This document shows positions 1 to 12,120 of a DNA stretch of 64,000 nt, in pieces; within the stretch, counting starts at the first letter, position 1; each line of letters opens with the position of its first letter. The notes under the pieces were generated by a model. That model was given only the letters and a program-made list of their open reading frames with translations. It searched no databases and was not told the origin of the DNA. Origin of the DNA: Rotaria sordida (taxonomy: Eukaryota; Rotifera; Eurotatoria; Philodinida; Philodinidae); assembly GCA_905250125.1 (NCBI GenBank), contig CAJNOL010000151.1:1-64000 (forward strand), given 5' to 3'. Position numbers and translations under genes: made by a program.

Positions 1-2084
1 CAGAATAATTAATTCGTTAGTCTCAATTCTTTGGTGAAGCAGAACAACATCATGTCAGATACTTGAAAAATAAAGTAATTCGTTAATCGGATGAAACGAA
101 TCGAAAAAAATTGCGTAGTATGAATATGAGCGACTAAAATAGATATATTCATTTGTTTAGTTCCATGATTTTGATTAGAAATCAAGTTTATCGCATTTAA
201 TTCATCAGAATGTCGTCTTTGATCAATGGATTTGAAGTACATCAATATTCATATGTATTTCATTATTCGCAACGCCTTCTTTTACTGTTTTAAATGTATA
301 ACTAAAGAAACTCATGATATTTTTTCTCGTTTTCTAAGTTCGTACATATGCGAAATAAGTAGACCATGCTTCTTTAGTTTCCGATCGTAACATCATAAAA
401 AATGTTATATTCTGTTTTTCATGATTGTTTTTTTTTCTTTTATCTTGATTACAAGAATTTCTTCAGAAATTTCTTTCTTTTTCATTTCAGTATAAAATTA
501 AAAAAAGCTTGATTGATGTTTTTCAATTTTCTTTGAATCAATCAGATTCAAGGATCTGTTATTTTTTACTCATTAATACTCATTTTGCTTTAAAAAAATC
601 GAACTATATAATGCATGCAGCAACCCCTTTCCAGAAGAACGTACGAAATATAACAGTAACGCATCAAAATTTCTTTCAAATGGCATCGGGAACAAACAAA
701 CCAACAGTGATTCGTCTCAATAGACGTCTTTTATCCGTAGATATCTATTAATATTTGTCACGTAGTATATTAAGAAAATTTCTTTATGCTAGCAAAGCCG
801 AACAACGGACCATGCAGAAAATACTGACAGCCCGTTGGCTCAGATAAAACGAAGAAGTCGATCAGCGATTACAATAAAAACTAAGATTGAACCTTTGACT
901 AATCAAATGGCCGCGAACCAACAATCGAATAAACATAACAAAAATAATGGGTCATTTGTGCATGTGCGAATACTCACTCAACCACAAAAGTACAAAGGAA
1001 CTCTAATGAATTCTTCAAGCAATCTGAAACACATAGACGAAACATCATTGTATGGAGAGGCACCTATGACACATATCAAAGTAATAGGTTCTTTGAAAAA
1101 ATTTTCTATTTGAGATTAAGACATTCATGCAATGAGTTTACAAAGGTGATCATATCTAAAGCCAACGTTAAAATATTATATTATAAAGATATCTAATAGT
1201 TTTGATTCCATAAAACCAGTAAATAATTATCGACAGTCTTAGAAGGCATCAGTCCTCGAAACGAGCCGTCCGGTCCGACTCAGCCCAACGAATTCTTTTC
1301 TGCGGGTCGGGTGGGTCGGTCTCAAAACTTGTTAGACTGAGCGGGCCACACATTTTGTCCAACCGGACGCTGTTATCATTTTTTTTGGTTTTTACTGAAT
1401 TCAATGTCTCTTTGGAATGGTAGACATTTTCAAAAACGTTTTACGATTAAAAAAGCATATGAATTCTAGATCTGATTAATACGATAAACTAAAGCAATTA
1501 CTTAAACTCGTCATATCGCCCGTCTACACGCAATGTTCTACATTACATTAATTAACTTGAGAAAATGATTAATAGAAAAAATGATTTGCACTATCACTGG
1601 TTTCCCCCTGACACTCGTTCACATTCATATCCACTCACCCACATAGATAGTCATGCTCATATTCATCCACATACTGCGATCAGTCCCTCAGCATTCATAT
1701 TAATACACAGGACCAGGAGACAAAGGGAGACAGAAGTGGAACCGTCTTCGCTTCTGGATATCGTTGTTAAATGTGATGCCACAGAAGAATTAAGGGGGAT
1801 TCAGCACCATCTAAGCAAAAATCGTGGTGCTACAACTAGTGTCGACATCTACATTCACACAGCCACTTATACCCATACTCACACCCATATCTGTATCGGT
1901 TCCTTCTGCAGGTCAAATATGTTTACAAGCTAGCTGTTTTCAAAACTTCACATTTTAGCTTCTTCAGCTCTTACTTCAAGATCGAGAGAAAAACCCGTAA
2001 TGTCCATGAGAAAGAGTTAATCACTTGTATGGTACTATTCCTCTCACACATCTTACTTTCATTTCGATTTATTATTTTTTTCAG
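1..2084. other. No confident gene; AT-rich leader region
   Basis: I see no exon that I can assign to a family. Two short open stretches on the plus strand (604-750, and 835-1113, which is rich in Lys, Asn and Gln) have no flanking splice sites or recognisable domain. A third at 1565-1933 is a His/Thr-rich reading of CA-rich DNA. A GC-rich patch at 1249-1371 is annotated separately. Confidence 0.5.
1249..1371. mobile_element. GC-rich patch, possible hAT-type MITE remnant
   Basis: A GC-rich island in AT-rich DNA begins CAGTCCTCGAAACGAGCC and ends CCAACCGGACGCTG. It carries internal CGGGTCGGG-type repeats like those of the better-preserved hAT-type elements elsewhere in the window. The ends match only partly as inverted repeats and I could not find a convincing 8-bp target duplication, so this is a weak call. 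Confidence 0.3.
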
Positions 2085-2826
2085 TTAAGGCCCCCCCCCC
2101 CCACTCAAAAAATGTCCGTTTTCATCAAAAATTTTGAAATTGAGATAATTGCATGGGAAGATAGCCCGTCTTCAGATCTTTCGGAAACAACATGCTTTTT
2201 AAGCCGACACCCCCGTTTCGGACAAGATTTTTGATGATTTCCGTTAACGTCTTCTTGAAAAACATGCTTATTTCGAAAAAAACGAAAAATGTTTTTCATT
2301 TTTTCTCAGTTTAGGCTTTCTGAACCGCGCAATCCATTTTTCTCTGTCCAGGCTCATTCAATATATTTTAATTTTTTTTTGTTTGAAAGAGCACGTCAAG
2401 ATGCAGTGCAGTACAGAGTCCTTTTCTTAATTAAGCTTTATTTTTTATTATATATACAGACATTTATGTAATTAGACACCCATTTTTGGCACGTTTTTTG
2501 AGTCATTGGACTTGTGATCCCCTTTTTTCGCTAAAAAAGTAACAATTTAAAAAAAAGGACTCTGTACTGCACTGCATCCTGAGATGCTCTTTCAAACAAA
2601 AAAAAACTAAATATATTGAAAGAGCCTGGACAAAGAAAAATGGATTGTCAAATGAGCTATTTTTGACCCTTGTTTGGTTCATATCTCTGTCAAACATCAA
2701 GGTATCGAGCTGAAAATTTTATCACAGCCTCCTCACTTCAGCCCCAACATATGCTCCAAGTTTCGGCCCATTTGAACTTTCCTGAGCTGAGATCGATTTT
2801 TGAGTGGGGGGGGGGGGGGGGCTTAA
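2085..2826. mobile_element. TTAA-flanked inverted-repeat element with poly-C/poly-G ends
   Basis: TTAA lies at both ends (2085-2088 and 2823-2826). The left end runs into 12 C then ACTCAAAAA. The right end is its complement, TTTTTGAGT then 16 G. A second inverted pair lies inside: about 2295-2440 pairs with 2545-2650, sharing GGACTCTGTACTGCACTGCA and a T-rich GTTTGAAAGAGC block. It encodes nothing I recognise. TTAA target duplication suggests a piggyBac-type non-autonomous element, but the poly-C termini are unlike the CCCTTTGAGG termini at 32,319, so it is a different family. Confidence 0.6.
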
Positions 2827-3085
2827 AAGACACTAATGCGTCAGCTTTAACTGGTAACTTGGGAACAACCTTCACCAATAGTGCAGCTGCATTCGTTCAA
2901 GAAAGTAGATTTAATTGACGTGATGAGATAATTCTATGAAATTGTTTTATTTAGTCTGATGTACTACGAGAGAGAAACAAAGGAGAAGAAAAAATGAAAG
3001 AGAACCCAAGGTAAATTCTTTATTGTACTGAAGTTTCCTTAAGATAAATATTTACGAATGATTATGAAGACACTCCATGTTCATT

Positions 3086-5486
3086 ATGACGCAACGACGT
3101 TGTTGTCTTTGGATAACAGCCGTTTTGTGTACCGTCTTGCTTGGGGCGTTGGCAGCGGCTATTATCATGCTGAGTACGTATTCAAAATATAACAAAACCA
3201 TTTTATCATAAAGTTTTCTTCATAAATTTATGTTGTCCATTCATTAATAATCATGAAGGCTATGGTAAGAAATAGATAGGTATTTTCTTCATATGTTGAA
3301 GATGATGTTCTATCGTAGTAAATCATGAGAGATTCATTGTAATTGATTCGTCATATTCAATGTTTGCCTGAAAACAGATTCTCTGGTTCATATCTACTTT
3401 GTCCATGGTTGAAAAGTTCAACTACTCGAATCGCTGTAGTCAAAAATTAGAGAGGCACTGTTTTCATGAAATAGATTGATAAACATGAACTTTATTTTTC
3501 TCCTATAACCTTGATAGAATTAATTGAATAATCTGCTAGGATTTGTCGATCAGACATTGTAATATCAAACGCTCCAACAATGATACATAGTTTCGACTAG
3601 CCTTCATTTTGAAATATATTTGCTTCTCCTCAAGACAGTTTTCTTTGTCAGAGATGCTCGTTTCACATTTCTATTGTTTTTTTTCTCTATTAGAACCCTC
3701 AGCAATTGCTGCAGTTTATAATGTCCATAGTTTTCACAATCTACAACAAAATAGTTCGAAATTTGCAAAATTATTTTCTTCCAACGTCATCAGAAAAGTA
3801 CTAAAACTAAGAATCTGACTATAGGCCTAAGCGACATCCTGAATTAACAAAGACTCGTATTCAAAAAAACTAGTACATGTATCCCGGCATGGTGCAAAAA
3901 GTTCTGTTGTAAAGTTAAAATAAGATTTCAAGGATCTCTCATTGAAATGTTGTCGTGACAAAAACCTAGAACCATCTCGTAATCATTTCAAGAAAAGCAT
4001 GATTGATAGATAAATACATTCTGCATTATACAATACAAGCGAGATTCGGTTTCGAAAAATCAGATATTTATTCAACTGTGAACAGCACTGTATTTTGGTC
4101 TTCGTACAATATTCTCAAATTATTTTATTCTTGGAAAAGATGAAATTTTAGGACGAATATCTTCCGTGCAGTAACGATAGAAATATTGTATGATTATTCA
4201 AACAGCTCTAGTCACTATTCGTGACTGTTACTGTCAAAATAGATTCTTTGCATCTTTGTACCACTGGCAACTTCTTCATAAATCCATTCATATGAACAAC
4301 AAGGTTTGAATCTCTTTGACTTTTATTCGATGGTGACAATGCATTAGAATTAAAAGTTTTCCAAAAATTGGCCAATTCTAACAGTACATATTGTATACAC
4401 ATAATTGTCTCATATGTCAAACGTTTTCTATAATTGATTTCTTAACATAAGAATAGAAAGAATGATCAATCATCAAAATGTTTACTTTTCTACAAGCAAA
4501 CAAAGCTTATAATTTATTATGTTTATTCATCTGTTTTAGGCTTTATGAGGATATCGACAACGAATACTTCGACAGCAAGTGTTTCGACAACAACCATCAC
4601 AACGAGTGAGTATTCTTCTTTTGTTTAACATTGGTAGTATATATTTCAATCAGGAAACTTTCTTCACGAATATATCTTTCGAAGCTTTTATATCAGTTTC
4701 GATTTTTACGTTTGTAAAAAATGTCAGCGACGTTCGATCTTGTCCTCAACCATTCTTTTCAATAGAACGAATAAACAATTATTTTCCACTACATTACGTT
4801 GCTTCCATGAGACAAAAAAAAATACAGCATATGTCGAATTCAACAGTTGTTGTTTAAAAAAATAATATTTTTTCACATAGTCCAACATGACTGGCACACT
4901 GCTACTAGTTTTAGGTTACATTATAAAACACTTTATGGGTTATTCTTGGTACTTGAAACTTAAAATAGTTATTTTTTATTCTTTTCCGTTTAATCTGAAG
5001 AAAAATCAATATTCTTCATGTTTTTCTCTTGAAAATCAATCTAACAAAATCAACGACCGTTCTCGAAATCCTATAGACAGACAGTTTTCACCATTCGTAC
5101 AGTTATCAATCACCAATAATAAGCGTTCTTATTTTTCTTTAGCCCAGACTTATGTAAATCTGACGAACACAACAGTAGCAGCTCAGCAAATATATTATTG
5201 TGGAGACACATCATCCTTTACAAACTGGAAACTTTTTTCTACTAATGGATTATACATGGACATTAATACAACTGCTTGTAGCTTTAACTCAACCCCGCTC
5301 TATTTTACTAGCATGAATGGAGATCATGAGCACTGGCTTTTAGGAGGTTATACTGCTATATATATACCGACACGTCTCTCATTTAGAGTTTATACTCGTT
5401 CCGTGAATCAATCGAACAATATACAAATGCTTAATTCTTCTTATATAAACCAATGGCATATAAGCTGGTTTGGTGTCACTTACTAA
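3086..5486 (+). CDS. Small single-pass membrane protein, tandem copy 1
   Basis: Proposed exons 3086-3173, 4540-4605 and 5143-5486 (165 aa), both introns in phase 1 with GT/AG ends. The N terminus (MTQRRCCLW) is basic and leads into a hydrophobic segment at about residues 8-29, so this is probably a type II anchor or uncleaved signal. Exon 2 encodes a Ser/Thr-rich stalk. Exon 3 encodes a roughly 110-residue outer domain with a conserved Cys pair, several N-glycosylation sequons, and the motifs CSFNSTP, YFTS, HWxxxGYTAIY and a final WxIxWFG. I recall similar TPxYFTS...HW...IY...WHINW domains in uncharacterised eukaryotic proteins but cannot name the family. Copy 2 at 8368-9806 has the same exon phases and an exon 3 of identical length. 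The first intron is 1.37 kb and shares sequence with copy 2's intron. AATAAA lies at 5536. Function unknown. The start is the first ATG in the frame that splices correctly. Confidence 0.72.
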
Positions 5487-5970
5487 AAATGAATGTGCGT
5501 ACTAATTTGCTTCACTTGACACAGTTGCACAACTGAATAAAAAACAATGAATAATGAGTGATGAACAAATTTTGGAAAGGATTTACTTGTAAATAGGAAT
5601 ACATTATCCACATTAATTTAAAATTAAATTTAAAATGTTTATTTAATCACTTTATATCAAATGTTAATAGATCATTTAACACGTAATTCATTAATATTTA
5701 GTGGTTAAGTGATTGATTTGAAGAAAATACTATTGTATTTCGATTTTTCATGAGGAGACAGCTAATTGAAGAGAATACTAATGGTAATTCCAATGATTTT
5801 TTTTCAGAACTATCTAGGCATGATCCCATAGCTCTTTAAGGAGATCTATCTTCCTGTTCCGAATGTGAAAATTAAAATATTTTCAATTTTCGATTTTTCA
5901 TCATTAGTATAACATCGAGGTGTCTGCTGTCAAATGCCATTTAGATGAGGGGTCTTCTCTAGGGATGGAC

Positions 5971-6407
5971 TAGAGATGTAACGGTGACGATTATTGACCA
6001 CTGTACCGTCACTGTTTCGCCGGCCCGAACCAATAACCGAGCGTGCGATTACGATTTTTATTTTTCCACTAAAGAAAGAGTTTTTTTGAGAAAATTACAA
6101 TTTATTTTATAAAGTTCGACCGAAGATAATAGGAATCGGAGCATCCGAATCTGCAATCAATTTCTCAAAATTGTACACTTGATAGCTCACTACGGGAAAA
6201 CTGCTATAATCAACTGGATCAAGCAATCAAATTTACGATTGCGAGAAATGAGTTGTAGATTCGAATTCCTTGACCCGATTGCCTTTACACAGATATTATA
6301 AAAACCCGTTATTTTCTCAAAAAAGACCCTTTCTTCAGCGAAAAATAAAATCGATAGCTGTCTTCCCGATTATTGATTAACCAGGTATCGTCACCATTGC
6401 ATCCCTA
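5971..6407. mobile_element. hAT-type MITE with 8-bp target duplication
   Basis: The terminal inverted repeats are TAGAGATGTAACGGTGACG on the left and, as reverse complement on the right, TAGGGATGCAATGGTGACG. They are flanked by GGATGGAC (5963-5970) and GGGTGGAC (6408-6415), an 8-bp duplication with one mismatch, which is the hAT hallmark. No coding capacity; 437 bp. Confidence 0.75.
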
Positions 6408-6929
6408 GGGTGGACGATTTAAGGAAACTTAATTCAATATTAATTCGTGTTAAATAAGATGGCCCACTCTCGTTGCAAATACGAATTACATTCGCACACA
6501 CACGCACATCTGTGATGAAAGATTCCCAATTTTTGAATTAATGTAAAATGTGATCGAAGTATACTGCTCGGATACACTGTTCAGGAATACATATCTCTAA
6601 AGATATCACATAAAACAACCAAAACCATAAAAGCCATATGTTCTGATTAGAATGGTTTGAGTTTTCTTTGATTGAAAATGTTTTACAGAACTGAAAGCTG
6701 ATCCGTATGTGTCGCATTCCTCTCTGTAAATTAACATAAACGATATAAAATAGATATATAGGGTGTTGATTGAAACATATAATTTTCTAGAGGATGATTA
6801 TCGCTATTATCTGAAAAAATGGTATGCATTGTGTTGAATTTAGGATTGTTTTATTATACATGACTGAGTAGTTTTGCTGTTCTACTAGAAACATAAATAG
6901 AATTAGTTGCAATAGGATAACCTCTACAA

Positions 6930-7132
6930 CATGTATGAATGTTTCAAGTATTTCAGTTATCTGTTGAAAGTTACCCATACGTATTGCTTGCATAGCAGTT
7001 TTCGTTCATCAAAGTCAGCTATTTGAAATGATTTTTCTTCTTATTCTGCTAAACATACAGGCTTAAGGTAGACATTAATTGAAATTGAATAATCTAATTG
7101 CTGATATTGTGGTGTACAACGCTCACAAAAAA
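6930..7132 (-). pseudogene. Gamma-SNAP (NAPG) pseudogene fragment, copy 1
   Basis: Read on the minus strand, this gives CTPQYQQLDYSISI, then an in-frame TAA after a Leu-Ala-Glu, then a frame-shifted equivalent of MQAIRMGNFQQITEILETF. It matches the longer remnant at 10,992-11,660 base for base over much of its length, including the same stop codon. The parent family is gamma-SNAP, the NSF attachment protein of vesicle fusion. Stops, frameshifts and short length make it non-functional. It lies about 1.4 kb downstream of membrane protein copy 1, as the longer copy lies downstream of copy 2. Confidence 0.6.
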
Positions 7133-8367
7133 ATTACACTGTAGAATGGTCTTGCCCGGTCGTAATATTTAGCTGCTGTTTTTTTTTAAATATATAATTG
7201 TTGTGTCATTAGTTTCTAAACTTGATAATCATTCTATCAATTTCTAATAAAATATTCAGAGTATGCGAAAGGTAGTAACTACATTCCTCTCATATATGAT
7301 CATTCTTCAACTACAGTTATATCATAATGATATTTCGATAGAATCTGCTTGTTATGATATGTGATGATAAAGTAAGATCAAATATTGTCATGGATGTGTA
7401 TTCTCTTTTTAATCGTTTCATTAGTACAACTTTTTCACGAATAAACATAAGAGAAGTTATTCAAATAAATCAAACAATACGTTTTGTGGATCTGTTCTGA
7501 CAACACGAAGAAACAATTTGAACACTTATCAAACGCTGAATTATATTGAGCCAAACGAACAGTTCATTTGACTAAATTTCTAAATATAAGATTTTCAGTG
7601 TCTTCCATATATCAGTCCAATAGAAATTCTATTCGTGAAATTAATCTCAAAGAAAAACATTTCCAACAAACGTAATCAGAAAAGTAATTAATACCATTAA
7701 CAGTCGGTTTTAGTTTGTCTCATTCTCTATTTTGTTTCACTATATCTGTTAGTATGTTCTGCTCCTTCAACAATTGAATTGATACGTAGTTGAGAGCATG
7801 ATCAAAAGACATCTGCACCCATTAGTACCAATATTGCTAAGATGAAGTTTTTTTTGAGCTATAATGCTCGATGTTTTGGGTATTTTTATCCTGCTTTTTC
7901 TATTCTTTAATTACGTCTGAGATACGAATGATCATCCAGCTAGTTTCGCACCCATATTTTTGTTCAGCGTAACTGAATATCTGATGATTTCGATACACAG
8001 GATATTAAGTACTTCCTAGTAAATGAATTATTCGAATTATTTTTGAAAGTGTTTCGTATGATTACATTTCATGTTGAGAAAAAGAATAAAATGTATACTG
8101 TAAAGCATTTTAATGAACATTCATTAAACAAAGTCAAAATTAGAAGTCATTATATATTCTTTGTTTGCTTTCTGTTTTGAATTTATATTTTCAGATAGGC
8201 AAAGAAATCTACTAAAAACATTTCTCATATTTATGTGAAGCAAAAGCAAACATCGACAACTAATAGTACATTGATTTCATAACACATAGTATTCAAACGA
8301 CAAAAAAAAAGAATTCAATCAACGTTGTATTTTGCAACAGTGTTAGATCAATCATAAACAATTCAAC
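7133..8367. other. Intergenic spacer between the tandem units
   Basis: AT-rich sequence with no recognisable exon. Short stretches resemble the first intron of copy 1 (for example CAGAAAAGTA near 7678 and 3790), which fits a duplicated and then eroded segment. Confidence 0.5.
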
Positions 8368-9806
8368 ATGGGAAAAGAAACAGAAAAAAGGACGTCCCAA
8401 CTATCAGACTATGATTTCTGTTTGACGATATATATTATATGCATATTGGTTGTTTGTATTCCAATGGTTATTATGCTTGCCTTAAACATTAAACAGTGTG
8501 AGTATAGACAAACACAACGTCAAAATTTTAGTCTTTAAAAAATATTCTCAAGTTATTTTATTTTTGTAAAAGAATATTCAAAACGTTCTAGTCAATATTC
8601 GTGAGTGTTACTATCAAAATAGAATTTTTTGAATCTTTATACAGCTGACAGCTTCATTCATATAAATAACAAGATCGTTTCATGAACTGGATCTTTTTGA
8701 CTTGTACTTGAAGAGGTGAAAATACATTATAATTAAAAGTTTTCAAGAAATCGAGCAATTGTAATAATCATTTTCTGTGTATGTTGTATACACGTCACTA
8801 TGTTTTATATGTCAAATGCTTTCTATAATTGATTTCTCAACACAAGAATGAAAAAAATGATCGATCATTAAAATTTTTTGTTTTCTGCATGTAAACCAAA
8901 CTCATATTTCATCATGTTTATTTATCTGTTTTAGTCTATGCAAGCGACTCAACAATGACAACAGGTGAGTATGTTTCTCTTTCATCAGATTGAAAGAGCA
9001 TCATTCAATAACGTATTTTTCATTACGAATATCTTTTCCAATGTTATATCATTTTCAATTCTGACAGCTACGAAAAATCAGAACGATGTTTGATCTTGTC
9101 CTTAAGTATTTTTTAAAAGAATATACACAATTTTGTCGTCGTCACATTCTGATGTCCTTATGAGAGAAAAAAAAGAGATACTAAATACAATTTTTGTGAC
9201 CATTTGTAACGTTTTGATAAATAGACGAAGGTAGATTTGCATTATAAAACCGTACATTCATTGCTCTTGCCACTAACGCATTTTAGATCATTTTTTTTTA
9301 TCATGATTCGTTTAATCTCAGGCGAAATCAACACTGGCTATGTTGTTCTCTTGAAGATAAACTTAAAGAAACGAATGAATTTTCTAGATCACTCTTACAT
9401 AGAAGTTTCACCTATCGATCAGATATAATTCACCAATAACATGTTTTTTTATTCTTCTTTAGCTCAGACTCAAGTGAATCTAATGAATACAACAATAGCA
9501 ACTAAACAAGCATATTGTTGTGCAGACATATCGAACTATACACATTGGCAACTATATTCTACTACCGGAATAACGATGAACATTGATACGAAGAATTGTA
9601 GTTTTAATTCAACTCCATACTATTTTACTAGCGTAACTGGTGCTGGCTATCATTGGGTATTAGCCGGTTACACTGCTATTTATTTTTCAACAAATATTTC
9701 ATTTACAATTTATGCTTATCCATTGGCTACTATGACTAATGCAGCCATGCTTACTACTTCTCAAACATCCAAATGGAATATAAATTGGTTTGGTATTTCT
9801 TATTAA
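8368..9806 (+). CDS. Small single-pass membrane protein, tandem copy 2
   Basis: Proposed exons 8368-8497, 8935-8964 and 9463-9806 (167 aa), introns in phase 1 as in copy 1. Residues 1-18 are polar, a hydrophobic anchor covers about 19-40, and the second exon encodes a short Ser/Thr stalk about half as long as in copy 1. The outer domain keeps CSFNSTP, YFTS, HWVLAGYTAIY and WNINWFG, and it carries adjacent cysteines (AYCCADI) where copy 1 has a single one. The 344-nt terminal exon matches copy 1 in length. AATAAA lies at 9857, about 50 bp after the stop. The anchor and cytoplasmic tail have diverged far more than the outer domain, suggesting constraint on the outer domain. Function unknown. 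Confidence 0.75.
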
Positions 9807-10991
9807 AAGTGATTGCGTACACTAATTTTATTGCATCTAATATAGTTGTGAAGTTTAATAAAATTGTACGAACAACAAAGTTTGGGAAGAGTTTTGTTGA
9901 AGGGAAGACCTAGATTTTACATAAGCACTCTTGATGAAATTCTTTCAATTTTAAAATCAACGCTAAGAACTCTGTTTTTTTATCTAAGATGCCAAAATAC
10001 TTCTCGGATAAAGACCAATTAATGATATAACTGAAACAATAAAAGTCATTTGTGTTAGTTAGAATAGTTTCGAGTTTCGTATGGTCGAAAATGTACTGAA
10101 GAAGTAAAACTAAAGCTAGGATTGTTTTATGATACATGATTAAGAAGTTTTTACATTTTGTACTTCTTGAAAAAAACAAAGATACTTTTGTAATAGTTGG
10201 ATCAGCAAAGTCAATCGAAGTAGCGTTTTTTTATATGCTTCTCACGAGATATGCATATGAAATTCGATAAACTTTAAAAGGAGATTAATATGAAAAAAAC
10301 TCTAATCTTCTCTCCGATTCGAAAGTGAACGAAAATCAGAAAGACATAATTACTTCCTATTTAATAACTCTAGTCGATCGACGATTTTTGTATATTTAGA
10401 ACGACTATATTCTGATTTTCAGTATATCAGAAAAATGAAAATAAGTCATGCTGTGAGATATAGTGAAATTATGGTTAACTTTCCTAACCTTTGTGAATGC
10501 ACAAAACAATTGATCGATTCAAATTATTGAAAAGCTTTTATACTTCTTTCTGATACAATATATTAGTCTTTCTGACTTTTCTTCAAGTCTCGTATTGGAA
10601 AGAGAATCACAACTTTTTCTGAAAACAAAAGTTCAATCATAATCTCTGGCAGAATATTTCAAAAATAAAACAATGTTTGAGACTCGTAAAATGTCTATCT
10701 CGTAAGAGTTTCACGATGATAACTTCAAAGCAACTTGAACCATTTTTCTAAATGATAATCGTAACCATTGTGTAAAAAACTGAACATTTCAATCAATTAT
10801 CTCTATTTACAGAGAATATGCATGGAAAATCCTTGCTATATCACATTTGACCATATTTGTACAATTAAAATTAAGATTGAAATATCAAGCATCAATTATT
10901 GGTCAAGAACATGAAACAATAGTGAACAGAAATAGCTTTTTGAAAAAAAAGTATCATGTAAATACACAGAAGAAAATATGGAAGTTGTTAA

Positions 10992-11660
10992 TTAACATGA
11001 ATCATCATCATCATCATCTAATTATATTGGTTTCATGTCACTGGTTGATGAAGTCGTAGGATTAGTCATTTGTTGTTGATTTACATTATTGGTTGTTGAA
11101 CGAATCTATCGTTTAAGTAAACGAACAGATTTAAGTTCGGTTATCATAAAATAAGGTTTCTATTTAAAAAAACAGAACGATATAAATTTATAATTAATAA
11201 AAACTGAGTTATTTGACAATGTTGACTAATTAAATCTTTATCATCTTGATCAAATGCATCAAGGAATAACTTTTTCATATGATCTCATTCTTCCCATTAA
11301 TCAAATGATGGATAAGTTTGATCAAAAATATTTCAAACAGCAATACTATCTTCATTGAATAATTTAAGTAATATTCTACAGAGTACAAGTCGATTAATTC
11401 TATCATATCGTTCCATTTTTGTAAGGATATTTGTTAATGTTTCAAGTAATTCAATTGTCTGTTGAAAATTACCTATACGTATTGCTTGCATAGCAGCTTT
11501 TTCATATAGATCAACTACTTGGAATATTTTTTCTTCTTATTCAGTTAAACATGCAGCTTTAAGATAGAAAATCAATTGAAATTGAACGATCTAACTGTTG
11601 AAATTGTGGTGCACAATGTTCATAGAGTATTGTATTCGAATCACGATAACCTTGAACAGC
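10992..11660 (-). pseudogene. Gamma-SNAP (NAPG) pseudogene, longer copy
   Basis: The minus strand reads as the C-terminal half of gamma-SNAP. In order: HCAPQFQQLDRSISIDFLS, LYEKAAMQAIRIGNFQQTIE, a helix like the family's KEIENY...KKTIAQVLVHL region, and FDQDDKDLISQHC, matching the family's YDQQDQDQVSDVC. It ends in an Asp-rich tail closing in Cys, as gamma-SNAP does. Several in-frame stops interrupt it (after Leu-Thr-Glu, before Asn-Ile-Phe, around Trp-Glu-Glu, and in the tail), and the N-terminal half is missing. It is therefore dead. In life, gamma-SNAP recruits NSF to SNARE complexes. Confidence 0.72.
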
Positions 11661-11728
11661 AAAGTAATTTTAATGATCTTTATTTCTACTCAAAATAAAA
11701 CATTATTTCTAACCTCCTTCCGCATATA

Positions 11729-12120
11729 CAGGGTGCGTCATAAGTAATGGAACAAAGTATTTTTCCAATTTCCTTGTTTATACATTATGGGTTAGCTCTC
11801 ATATTTATACCACATATACTAGATGATATAAGTCAAAGATGTAGCATATGAAAAACATCTAGGTATAGTAATTTGTGCAAAAGAGTACAAGTTTAGGATA
11901 ACCAGTAAAAGAAAACATCTCTGAGTTCTAACAAAACTTTTATTAAAGCTACAGAAGAAAAAAATTACACTTACAAATATTGTTCAATGTGTTCACCCTC
12001 TATGTCTTTACAAAGTTGGGCGTCCCATTTAATAAAAAATTCTTCTGAAGCACATTTTTTGCCACAGTAGCCAAAGAGGTTCATAGTCACTATCCTCCAT
12101 TCAGTTTCATGATTTTACTT
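11729..12120 (-). mobile_element. Truncated mariner-like element, 3' end
   Basis: A TA dinucleotide at 11,727 precedes CAGGGTGCGTCATAAGTAAT, a typical Tc1/mariner terminal repeat. On the minus strand about 230 bp inside it, an open stretch ends CKDIEGEHIEQYL then stop, like the C-terminal tail of mariner transposases. I found no second terminus, so the element is probably truncated at its 5' end. Confidence 0.5.

Noticed and set aside
1565..1933. 122-codon His/Thr-rich frame
   Set aside because: It reads CA-rich low-complexity DNA, with no splice sites, domain or codon bias like the real genes nearby.
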